The notes beneath the pieces are model-generated. The model did not search any database, had not been told where the DNA came from, and saw nothing but the letters and a program-made list of their open reading frames with translations. A program made the position numbers and the translations under genes. This document shows, piece by piece, positions 1 to 6,947 of a DNA stretch of 12,410 nucleotides (positions are counted from its first letter, which is position 1; the number at the start of each line of letters is the position of its first letter). Origin of the DNA: Planctomycetaceae bacterium (GTDB taxonomy: Bacteria > Planctomycetota > Planctomycetia > Pirellulales > Pirellulaceae); the NCBI GenBank assembly GCA_002685655.1, contig NYXM01000182.1, positions 1-12,410 on the forward strand, given 5' to 3'.

Positions 1-72
1 TCGGGATAGCCGTGATTCATGTATGGTCCTTGAGATCGTATCAACGATGAAGAAAGTTACAACCTCCCCGAT

Positions 73-100
73 GCTCGATGGGGGGACACCGGCATCGAGC
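73..100. repeat. 8-bp inverted repeat with 12-nt loop
   Basis: GCTCGATG (73-80) and CATCGAGC (93-100) are perfect reverse complements separated by 12 G-rich bases. No T-tract follows on either strand, so a classical intrinsic terminator is not supported. It could be an extragenic palindrome or structured RNA. Confidence 0.45.
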
Positions 101-290
101 CCCGTCCCAACAGACGCACCGGTTCTTCGGAATGACCATCGGTGATCAGGCGCGATTCGGGTGCGCCCACCGAAGCGCGCAAAACGACTTGCAATTTCAA
201 CCGCTGCACAGAGACCGACGCGCGCAGTGAATCCCAGGATCTTGGATTCGGTGTTGTTGCCATTTGCTCCGAACGGCATCAACCCAACCG

Positions 291-321
291 ACTGAGGAGT
301 TGTCGTCAGGTGTCACGAACG
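291..321 (+). repeat. Dispersed repeat, copy A (encodes TEELSSGVTN in one frame)
   Basis: This 31-base block matches 7925-7955 with only three mismatches. Read on the plus strand in the frame starting at 291, all three differences fall at third codon positions and both copies encode T-E-E-L-S-S-G-V-T-N. No start codon or gene is evident around this copy; its frame continues to a stop near 370. It may be a fragment of a multicopy planctomycete sequence, or a decayed piece of a small gene. Confidence 0.55.
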
Positions 322-493
322 ACGCCAACGAAGAGACGGCGGTGACGACCGTTCTGCACCAGCACATCTGATGACAGTAACGGTGTGGTTGCTCCGATCT
401 CTGAATGGCCAAAAAAACTGCTCGCAGCGTTGACGTGACAACCGACAGCGTTGGAACAACTCCAAATGATCCTCCGGCGTCCTTCGACCCTGG

Positions 494-871
494 CTACCCC
501 CTGCGGTGGCGTCGTTTGCTGATCCGATCTCCAGGCCGTTTTTCCACGAACGTGTCGCGAAAGTCTCGCGCAACGAGCCATACGCCGCCAACGCCGCCAA
601 CTGCGAACGCGCCGACCAGAAGAATCGCCCAGATGGCGGCGGTGCTGGACAGATCGACGCCTAAAGCACGCACAATTGTCAAATCGACCGCCACCACTGC
701 GGTCAACAGAAACAGGGCCTTGACGCCGAATCGGGGACGTCTGACCGATCGCTTGATCGCCTGGTAGTCGAGTTGCAGAGTAATCAGCGTGAGCCAAATC
801 AGGGTCAACGCGGGCACCGCAAAAAGCGAGAAGCAGGCCAAACCAATGACAATATCCACGATGGAATCCAT
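494..871 (-). CDS. Small integral membrane protein, function unknown
   Basis: This encodes 125 residues with three likely membrane segments, at about residues 4-33, 49-68 and 76-100. They are separated by a basic loop (KRSVRRPR, 40-47) and followed by a strongly basic tail (KRRHRRG). The loop and the start of helix 2 ('RPRFGVKALFLLTAVVAV') resemble the 'RFSLRTLLLLVTLVA' segment found in many short planctomycete membrane proteins; that is recognition from memory. By the positive-inside rule, the loop and tail should be cytoplasmic. I chose ATG 871 because it leads directly into helix 1. A longer frame from a TTG at 922 would add 17 polar residues without a better ribosome binding site. A candidate promoter lies at 979-1007. 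No function can be assigned and no partner gene adjoins it. Confidence 0.6.
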   Translation of the reverse strand: MDSIVDIVIGLACFSLFAVPALTLIWLTLITLQLDYQAIKRSVRRPRFGVKALFLLTAVVAVDLTIVRALGVDLSSTAAIWAILLVGAFAVGGVGGVWLVARDFRDTFVEKRPGDRISKRRHRRG

Positions 872-1338
872 GTCACCAAACTCTGCATAAGAACGGGGAT
901 GGACCGCAGCTTGCTTGCACAACGGCGCGGACCAAGTCTGGCACCTTCACTTGACAGGAACCGGCCGCGTCAGTCTTGATTATCTATAATCGGGTTGCAC
1001 GCGGCAAGTTTGTTGCGAGTAGGCGTGTACAACGACGACCGAGGTCCGGCACGGAACCTTCGTCGGTTCGGCGGCTTCACTGTAGCAAGTGCGGTACGCG
1101 TTCGGTGAACTGGTGACGTTTAAACTGGACGGAGCCACCGCCGAAGAAGTCTCCTCAGAAGAAGAGGAGCCGGTGACGTCGCCCTTCACGTCAGCGGGTT
1201 GAAGAAGTCTCGCGAGTTCAGTGCCGTGCTCCTGGCGCACTCGGGCTCTAGCCGTCGGTGGGCACAAGACGCGATCGCTGGTTGGGGCGGGTCGCGATAC
1301 CGCCGCACACGGGGTGATTGCGCAGTTTTGCCGGGCGA
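872..1338. other. Intergenic stretch without a convincing gene
   Basis: This lies between the membrane-protein gene and the end of the M56 gene. Apart from the promoter at 979-1007, I see no feature I would call. A minus-strand frame (980-1267) starts at TTG, has no ribosome binding site and runs through the promoter, so I do not call it. The plus strand at 1137-1157 reads T-A-E-E-V-S-S, loosely like the repeat at 291 and 7925. No terminator with a T-tract follows the M56 gene. Confidence 0.5.
979..1007 (-). promoter_or_regulatory. Candidate sigma-70-like promoter for the small membrane protein
   Basis: On the minus strand, TTGCCG (1002-1007) is followed after 17 bases by GATAAT (979-984), giving 4/6 and 5/6 matches to the consensus. 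Transcription would start near 972, about 100 bases before the ATG at 871. A perfect TATAAT on the plus strand (985-990) overlaps it but has no -35 at normal spacing; the TTGACA at 951-956 is 28 bases away. Confidence 0.4.
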
Positions 1339-4300
1339 TTACTCCCGTCTCCGGATGACGAGATCGCCCAACTCGCGGGCTTCGCCGGGTTCGACGGTCT
1401 CGTTCACAAACGCTTGACCAAGGAACTTGTTCCCCATTTGATTGCGAACCATGCGGAGCGCTGAAACACGTGCGCTGTAATGCCAGCCGGGGATCAGGCC
1501 AGTGATCTTGAATCGGCCCTGCTCATCGACCGGGATTCTGGTCGGACTGACACGCTTCCCCGGATGTTTTGCCCAGGTCCCGTGGCGGGCATCGTTACCC
1601 GCATTAGGGTAGTAGGAGCCTCGTACAAGTGTCGCGTCGGTGATCGGCTCGCCTTCTTCGTCGACCAAGCGACCGGAAATGCTGCCGGATGGGGCGAGCT
1701 TGATGGAGACGGGCTGATTGGAGTTCCGGTCGACAACCGCCGCGCCAGCAAGGCCCGCGCCGCGAAGATACACGAACACCTTTCGCTTCTCGTCTCCCAA
1801 CAGATCCTCCACGATCAACTCCCGGGGACTCTTCTCTTGCCAGCCCCACCGATCGTTCAGACCGTATACCTCCAACTTCGGTAACTCGGTCACGTCGCCG
1901 CCTGGCACAACCACTTGCAATCGCACCGACGGACTGGCAGCCATTGGCATGTCGATACGGACTCGCTTGTCTCCGGGTTTCGGATGAACGACCGCGACGA
2001 AGTTGTAGTTGCTCGGAATTATGGAGCCTGGCATTGTGTAGTAAATGTTCTTGTCGCCGATCGCGTCTGCTCCCAAGCCGCGCGGGAAGTTATCGATTCC
2101 GTCCGCTCTCCTGGCAAAAGGCACGCCATCGTAGCGGTATGCCAAGATGCCTCGTGACGGCAGCACTGGGACTCGGAACTCGCCTCGAGAATTCGTGTAG
2201 TAGAGGCCGTCCGCCATGTCACTGTATTTGAGGCCGGGGACAGCTGCTTCGAGCTCCTCGTTATGGAACCAGTAGTAGTTGACATTGCCGGTAAACGGCT
2301 TGCCGCTGACCGCGTCGAACACACGTCCCTCGGCCCACACACCGACTTTCAACCCCATGTCGGTGTCGGCTACCTCGGCGGCTTGCGATGTATCGACGTA
2401 TCTGCCGACCGGAACGTAAGCGATGTCGCCCATGGTAAAGGCCAACAGCGTGTTATTCTCGCTGGTGGGCAAACCCGTGATCTTGTAGCGACCGGCGGCA
2501 TCGGTTCGTGCCATGAAGTGTTCGTCGCCGCGGTTCCCTATCATGCGGCCCGCGGCACGGCATGGTCGCACGAATGCGCCCACGATCGGCTCACCCGTGT
2601 CGATATCGAATACGCGTCCCTGCACTGGAACAGATGGCCCAACTGCCAGCAAGAAATCATTGCCGTGGATCGTCATCGGCCTGTGGATCTGTCGCCGATC
2701 CGCAGACAGCTCGATCTTGTCTAACTTGCGGTTTGCTGCGATGATCTCCGTCGATTCGATGTTGTCCCCTTCCGCAAGCAACTGTACCAGCCGGTCGACC
2801 CCGATGTTCGGCAGTTGGAATTCGCCTCGCTCGTTCGTCGTTGTCGAGGGGAACGCGTATCGCTGCGGTACTGGCTCGATTCGCGCAATGAGACTGCTGA
2901 GCCGCTCGCGCCAATCGAGTGATGGGGCAACGCTCTTCGTTTCGCCTTGAACTGGACCTGGGGGTGGCAGTTGCCCAGACGGAAATGGCGTCGCGTCGAA
3001 CGATGCCAATGGAAGATTGTCGCGTATATGAATCGCGTGGCGAATTCGGACGGTGGCACCGACCACCGGCTGCCCATCAATCGTCACGAGCCTTCCACGC
3101 AGCGGTTCTCCGGCCGGAGGTGCGATCACGATGGCTCGCCCTTTGGCGTTCAAGCCAGGTATTCCGGGGTTATGATTAGTACCATTCAATTGCGCGCGGA
3201 GAGAGATTGGAGACAGTGTTGTGTATGCGTAACCGGGAGCCACGACGACAACATGTTCTCGCATCATCCAACTTGCAGTTTCTTCTGACACGTTCGCCGG
3301 AGTTGGCGGTGTGAACGAGAAATGGCCTCGGTCGTCGGTGGTTGCAAGGAGCTTTGGACGCATTGGGGCCAAGTCGTTCACCCGGGTTCGGAACCAATAG
3401 ACGTTAGCCTTGGGAGCGACTTTGCGGTCGTGCCCAACGACCATGCCGTGAATCGGACTGGAGTTTTCCGTTGTTGCAGTTGGCTTTGGTGACGGAGCAG
3501 CAGGTGATTCTGGGAGAGCGCTGTTTCGAGATTCCTGCTCGGATCGGGGAACCGGCGGATCGTCCGCCTCCGCGTGAGCGGTTTCTGAGGACAGTCCCAC
3601 AAGGCCGACGATCAACGTTCCAGCGATTCCGCTCAGCAGAACGATAATCAGCAGCAACCGACCAACCCGCGTTGAAACCGAACGCGACTCATCAATGATT
3701 CGCAGCACGCGTTGTTCCAACAGCGAACGCCGCGAGATCATCCCAACGCCGGTCGGCAAAGGCGTTGTCGACAACGCGGCAATACCAACCAGGCTCTCCG
3801 CAAAGTCGAGTCGCGAGCCGCCCAGCTGCAGCACGTGGTCATCGCAAACATCTTCCGCAGCCCCTTCCATCTCGCGCCCTAACCACCACAGCAGCGGCTG
3901 GAAAAACAGAACGGCCTGGCAGACTTGCCGTAACAGCAACCAGTGAACATCATGCCGTTTCAGGTGGGCCAGCTCATGAATAAAGACGTCGCGGAGCGGC
4001 AAATCTGAAGTGTCTTCTGGCAGCATCACGACCGGCTCGCGGATGCCGATCAAAAACGGACTCGACACCAGTGGCGAACGGCAGAGTTTCGGCATTCGAA
4101 CACTGAGCTGACCGGCAACGTCGCGGCAGCATTCTGCTTCCGTCGCGTCGACCGAAACGGCAGACCGCTGCAAACGCGAAAGCATCCGCCAGGCCTGCAG
4201 CAGCCACCACCAATGTGTCCCCGTGACGAACATCCAGACCAATGCAAGCCCCGCACAGAGCAAACCGTAAAACCGAATGCCGAGCGACCGCGACTCAGCG

Positions 4301-4812
4301 CGAACCGGCGCGACGAACGCTAGATCCGCGAGCTGCATCTTTGTGTCGCCGATTGTCTCGGTGACATGCCTACTAGCATCGGTGTGGTCGACGTCCTCAA
4401 GCGGCAACGCCGGTTCGGGCGGCACCAGCGGAAGCACTTGACTGGTTGCCGGTTCAACAGGAGACTGCGGACCCGATCGCCAATCGGATGACGCAACCAC
4501 AGTGTTGGTATTGCCAGACGCAGGCGTCGGGTCGCGCACTGGCTCGAAGACGTACGGTGTCGGCAAATCGAGTGTCCAACCGGAGACACCTCCGATCGAT
4601 AGCGCGAACGTCGCGAGCGGACACAAAACAACAGCTACCAGGTAAGTTCGATAGACAGCCGATTTCGCGGCCGGACCAAGCCGGTGCAGTGCGCGAACCG
4701 CCAGCAATCCCGCGGCGATGAGCAACGTCGATTGAAGCAACCAGTTAACGCCAAAACTCACGAGACCGCTGCTCGCACGCAGCAACAGTAATTCCACGTC
4801 GCTCAGATTCAT
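1339..4812 (-). CDS. BlaR1-like M56 membrane metallopeptidase with a long C-terminal array of carboxypeptidase-regulatory-like domains
   Basis: This 1157-residue protein is a putative zinc-peptidase receptor that would relieve repression by the BlaI-type partner encoded just upstream. Membrane segments lie at about residues 19-40, 52-75, 180-207 and 384-408. Between the third and fourth is the M56 core. It contains the zinc motif HELAH (279-283, within HELAHLKRHD) and the third-ligand region EDVCDD (E320 as likely ligand). After the last helix, some 750 residues should face the periplasm. There, beta-sandwich repeats of the carboxypeptidase-regulatory type begin near 455, 571, 730, 827 and 1045, each showing a G-x-V/L...G-x-P-x-x-x-A-x-V pattern. 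There is no penicillin-binding SxxK domain, unlike staphylococcal BlaR1. The start is supported by GGGAGG (4820-4825) seven bases upstream and by the 4-bp ATGA overlap with the repressor gene. The family call is strong; the ligand sensed is unknown. Confidence 0.9.
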   Translation of the reverse strand: MNLSDVELLLLRASSGLVSFGVNWLLQSTLLIAAGLLAVRALHRLGPAAKSAVYRTYLVAVVLCPLATFALSIGGVSGWTLDLPTPYVFEPVRDPTPASGNTNTVVASSDWRSGPQSPVEPATSQVLPLVPPEPALPLEDVDHTDASRHVTETIGDTKMQLADLAFVAPVRAESRSLGIRFYGLLCAGLALVWMFVTGTHWWWLLQAWRMLSRLQRSAVSVDATEAECCRDVAGQLSVRMPKLCRSPLVSSPFLIGIREPVVMLPEDTSDLPLRDVFIHELAHLKRHDVHWLLLRQVCQAVLFFQPLLWWLGREMEGAAEDVCDDHVLQLGGSRLDFAESLVGIAALSTTPLPTGVGMISRRSLLEQRVLRIIDESRSVSTRVGRLLLIIVLLSGIAGTLIVGLVGLSSETAHAEADDPPVPRSEQESRNSALPESPAAPSPKPTATTENSSPIHGMVVGHDRKVAPKANVYWFRTRVNDLAPMRPKLLATTDDRGHFSFTPPTPANVSEETASWMMREHVVVVAPGYAYTTLSPISLRAQLNGTNHNPGIPGLNAKGRAIVIAPPAGEPLRGRLVTIDGQPVVGATVRIRHAIHIRDNLPLASFDATPFPSGQLPPPGPVQGETKSVAPSLDWRERLSSLIARIEPVPQRYAFPSTTTNERGEFQLPNIGVDRLVQLLAEGDNIESTEIIAANRKLDKIELSADRRQIHRPMTIHGNDFLLAVGPSVPVQGRVFDIDTGEPIVGAFVRPCRAAGRMIGNRGDEHFMARTDAAGRYKITGLPTSENNTLLAFTMGDIAYVPVGRYVDTSQAAEVADTDMGLKVGVWAEGRVFDAVSGKPFTGNVNYYWFHNEELEAAVPGLKYSDMADGLYYTNSRGEFRVPVLPSRGILAYRYDGVPFARRADGIDNFPRGLGADAIGDKNIYYTMPGSIIPSNYNFVAVVHPKPGDKRVRIDMPMAASPSVRLQVVVPGGDVTELPKLEVYGLNDRWGWQEKSPRELIVEDLLGDEKRKVFVYLRGAGLAGAAVVDRNSNQPVSIKLAPSGSISGRLVDEEGEPITDATLVRGSYYPNAGNDARHGTWAKHPGKRVSPTRIPVDEQGRFKITGLIPGWHYSARVSALRMVRNQMGNKFLGQAFVNETVEPGEARELGDLVIRRRE

Positions 4813-5198
4813 CGTTGGTCCTCCCGTTTTCGGCTGCGTCGATTGATCAGTTTGCGAATTTCGTCAAGCTCCTCGCGCGTGATGCTCTCGCTCGCCAACA
4901 GGTGAGCCACTAACTGCTTCGCCTTTCCACCGAAGACGCGTTCGACCAGATCGCGAGTCGCGGAGTTCCTGAATTCGTCCTCCTTAACCAGCGGAAAGAA
5001 AACGAACGTCCGTCCATCGGGCTTGTGGTCGATCGCTTGCTTATCCTCCAACCCGCGCAACAGAGTCTGCACCGTGCTGTGCGCGGTCGGCTCCGATTCG
5101 TTGAGAGCGTCCGTGATCTCGCGAGCCGTCGCCGTCCTCCGTTCCCAAAGCACCTGCATGATTCTCAATTGAACGCGTCCTAATTGTGTCGCACCCAT
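4809..5198 (-). CDS. BlaI/MecI/CopY-family winged-helix repressor
   Basis: This is a 129-residue cytoplasmic repressor, close to the usual 120-130 residues of the family. The N-terminal winged helix spans residues 1-75. It opens with the family-typical 'LGRVQLRIMQVLWE', has a recognition helix at about 38-51 (TAHSTVQTLLRGLEDK) and a wing at about 55-69. The C-terminal helices (75-122, with DLVERVFGG) form the dimerisation part. Family members bind as dimers to their own promoter and are inactivated by cleavage dependent on the M56 receptor. Here that receptor follows in the same operon with a 4-bp ATGA overlap. The start is set by GGAG (5206-5209) seven bases upstream of ATG 5198. Two operator-like sites overlap its promoter, so autoregulation is likely. 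Targets outside this operon cannot be seen from the sequence. Confidence 0.93.
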   Translation of the reverse strand: MGATQLGRVQLRIMQVLWERRTATAREITDALNESEPTAHSTVQTLLRGLEDKQAIDHKPDGRTFVFFPLVKEDEFRNSATRDLVERVFGGKAKQLVAHLLASESITREELDEIRKLINRRSRKREDQR

Positions 5199-5215
5199 AG
5201 CGTTGCTCCGAGGAG

Positions 5216-5263
5216 ATTATCGTTTAGTTCGATAAATTTAGTCAACTAGACGATCGGTGTCAA
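5216..5263 (-). promoter_or_regulatory. Promoter of the BlaI/M56 operon
   Basis: On the minus strand, TTGACT (5240-5245) is separated by 18 bases from GATAAT (5216-5221), each matching the consensus at 5/6. The start would be near 5209, leaving a very short leader that begins at the ribosome binding site. An alternative upstream pair is a perfect TTGACA (5258-5263) with TAAATT (5235-5240) at 17 bases. Both overlap the operator-like sites at 5223-5250, as expected for repression by promoter occlusion. Confidence 0.6.
5223..5250. promoter_or_regulatory. Two abutting 14-bp operator-like sites for the BlaI-type repressor
   Basis: TTTAGTTCGATAAA (5223-5236) is followed directly by TTTAGTCAACTAGA (5237-5250). 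Both fit the dyad TTTAGT-NN-ACTAAA, the second with 11 of 12 arm positions and the first with 10 of 12. The position over the -35 and spacer of the divergent-side promoter, immediately upstream of the repressor gene, supports an autoregulatory operator. The sites differ from the TACA/TGTA dyads of firmicute BlaI/MecI, so assignment rests on position and symmetry. Confidence 0.55.
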
Positions 5264-5708
5264 CCCGGGCACGAATACAGAGATGCAACAAGACAGGCCG
5301 GCTATCCCCACGTTCGTTCGTGGTAACAGCATGCCGCTGCGCGCGTAGGACAAAACGACATTTGTACTTAGCAAAGTCAAAACTGTACCGATGATCGCGA
5401 CCACCGGAAATAAAGGCGGCGCGCATCGGTGTGCAGTGATCTTCGCCAGCTTACCACGACCGTTAGCAACCTCGGTCCAAAAGACCGAGGTGGTTTTCGC
5501 AGGCCCACAAACGGCACCGGGAATCGCGACCTACGCGCGCAAGCGATTGCCGTTCGAGACTTCGGTCGCCCTCGCCGATGCGCCCAAGGAACTCCGGCAA
5601 GATGCTCTTTTGGATGCCTTGCCCAACGTATCGAAGTTGGGAGTCGCGGTTGATGACACAGCCATTTCGCCAGCATTCATAGAAGCCACACCGCCGTCAG
5701 CAATCTGT
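5264..5708. other. Divergent spacer without a convincing gene
   Basis: The only open frames (plus 5391-5735 and minus 5377-5676) overlap each other and show no family features or ribosome binding site. The plus frame runs through the strong hairpin at 5469-5491. A smaller hairpin (CCACG 5308-5312 with CGTGG 5319-5323) is also present. The stretch could hold a small RNA ending at the larger hairpin, but no clear promoter for one is visible. Confidence 0.45.
5469..5491 (+). terminator. Perfect 9-bp stem hairpin, terminator-like on the plus strand
   Basis: ACCTCGGTC (5469-5477) pairs perfectly with GACCGAGGT (5483-5491) around a 5-base loop. On the plus strand it is followed by GGTTTT (5492-5497), a short T-tract two bases after the stem; on the minus strand no T-tract follows. 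No plus-strand gene precedes it, since the repressor gene points away. It could terminate an unannotated short transcript or insulate the serine hydrolase promoter downstream. Confidence 0.5.
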
Positions 5709-5738
5709 TTGCTCGCTTTTGGCGAAGCGTGCTAGACT
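5709..5738 (+). promoter_or_regulatory. Candidate promoter of the serine hydrolase/SGNH operon
   Basis: TTGCTC (5709-5714) and TAGACT (5733-5738) are 18 bases apart, with 4/6 matches each. Transcription would start near 5745, about 78 bases upstream of the ATG at 5823. No copy of the TTTAGT-type operator is present here. Confidence 0.35.
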
Positions 5739-5822
5739 GTCGCTGGCGCGGTTACAAATGGACAGGCTGCCAACGTCCAGGCCTGAACGGAAAGCTATGC
5801 TGGCCGCGCATCGGAGATCGCC

Positions 5823-6947
5823 ATGATATTCCCACGGCGCGTCACAACAACCGTCACGATGGTTATCGTAACATGGCTTGCCAGTGCCAATGCCGTAGCC
5901 CAAACCCCTGCCTGGGTCATCTATCCTGATCAAGAGTGGCAGACGCTCGCGCCTGAGCAGGCCGGAATCCGCGATCTTGCGGCCTGGAACAAGTGGGTGC
6001 GAGCCACCGAGAAAGGCTCGCGCGGAGCCAGCTTTCAAGGCGAGGATCACCGCGGCAACAAATGGGGAGTTGCGATCACGCGCGGCGGATATTTGATCCA
6101 GACTTTCGGTGACCCTGACTACAAATACCAGACCGCATCGCTCGGCAAGGCCTTCACCATTGCCTGCCTGCAACTGGCGATCGATGAGGGGCTTATCAAG
6201 AGCGGCGATGACCTGATCAAAGACCACTGGACCGGAGACGACCAGCTCAACGGCAAACACAAGTACATGACTGCGGGCCACCACATTCAGCTCACATTCA
6301 ATCATCTAAAGAACCACCGCGGAGCCTTCCCGATCACCAACGGCTGGTCGTGGCGGATGGGTACGAACTACGGCACTCCCGCGCCGAAATGGGCCAGCTG
6401 CACGCGCGATCCCGACCACGACAACTACGCTCACGCCAAACCCGGCACCGTCGGGCGGACCTACAGCAGCGGCGGATACTGGCGTCTGGCTCAGGCACTG
6501 ACAGCCGTATGGAAAAAGGACCTCAAACAAGTACTCAACGAGCAGATCATGGGCCCGATTGGCATCCCGCCAGACCGCTGGGACTGGACGCCGGGCCAAG
6601 TGGTTAACGACAACAAGAACTGGTATCCAAAAATGCCCGGCTACGGCGAGTTCCTCGATCCACCTTACAAGATTGATGGCCAAGTCGTGCGCGGCGGCCC
6701 CGGTTGGGTTGTGATGAGCCCAAAAGATCTCGCCCGATATGGTTTGCTGGCCGCTACGGACGGCCAATGGAAAGGCAAGCGGCTGATCAGCCGCATCCAA
6801 GGCCACGGCGGAGGCAACGGCAGTCATGTTGGCGGAGTGGGCGGCAGCGTCGTTGGCTCGTGGGGAAGGGTGACTTCCACCTTCAACCAGGGCCAGATCC
6901 CTTGGAAACTGTTCGCCGCCCCACCCGATCCGAAAGGAGAACCATGA
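5823..6947 (+). CDS. Exported beta-lactamase-fold serine hydrolase (PF00144-like)
   Basis: This encodes 374 residues with an N-terminal export signal, a hydrophobic stretch at about 8-24 with a likely cleavage after AVA (residue 26). The mature part has the beta-lactamase/penicillin-binding fold. The nucleophile motif SxxK is S106-L-G-K109. The second motif is Y214-S-S216, where class C enzymes have YxN. The third is a glycine-rich H328-G-G stretch in place of KTG. This pattern is common among esterase-, peptidase- or amidase-like members of the family, so true beta-lactamase activity is not implied. GGAG (5813-5816) lies six bases before the ATG. The stop overlaps the start of the SGNH-like gene by ATGA, so the two are translationally coupled. 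It is divergent from the BlaI/M56 operon about 600 bp away. The substrate is unknown; an ester or amide outside the cytoplasm is the reasonable expectation. Confidence 0.85.
   Translation: MIFPRRVTTTVTMVIVTWLASANAVAQTPAWVIYPDQEWQTLAPEQAGIRDLAAWNKWVRATEKGSRGASFQGEDHRGNKWGVAITRGGYLIQTFGDPDYKYQTASLGKAFTIACLQLAIDEGLIKSGDDLIKDHWTGDDQLNGKHKYMTAGHHIQLTFNHLKNHRGAFPITNGWSWRMGTNYGTPAPKWASCTRDPDHDNYAHAKPGTVGRTYSSGGYWRLAQALTAVWKKDLKQVLNEQIMGPIGIPPDRWDWTPGQVVNDNKNWYPKMPGYGEFLDPPYKIDGQVVRGGPGWVVMSPKDLARYGLLAATDGQWKGKRLISRIQGHGGGNGSHVGGVGGSVVGSWGRVTSTFNQGQIPWKLFAAPPDPKGEP

Larger units (their letters stand above)
1..493. other. Stretch without a convincing gene
   Basis: No open frame here has a credible start, ribosome binding site or recognisable product; the short frames lie on both strands and overlap each other. 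What it does hold is an inverted repeat (73-100) and a 31-bp sequence (291-321) repeated in another intergenic region; both are listed separately. It lies downstream of the minus-strand membrane-protein gene that ends at 494, and no T-tract terminator is visible after that gene. Confidence 0.6.

Noticed and set aside
872..922. Longer start (TTG 922) for the small membrane protein
   Set aside because: The added 17 residues are polar with no better ribosome binding site; ATG 871 leads straight into the first helix.
985..990. Perfect TATAAT on the plus strand
   Set aside because: The nearest TTGACA (951-956) is 28 bases away, and no plus-strand gene follows.
980..1267. A 95-codon minus-strand frame
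   Set aside because: It starts at TTG, lacks a ribosome binding site, and overlaps the promoter of the small membrane protein.
5391..5735. A 114-codon plus-strand frame in the divergent spacer
   Set aside because: It runs through a perfect terminator-like hairpin and the candidate promoter of the next gene, and has no ribosome binding site or known family.
5697..6827. Two long minus-strand frames opposite the first serine hydrolase
   Set aside because: They mirror the codon pattern of a well-supported plus-strand gene and have no recognisable product.
6704..6943. N-terminal extension of the SGNH-like protein
   Set aside because: It overlaps the coding sequence of the upstream hydrolase, is highly basic, and would bury the signal peptide that starts at 6944.
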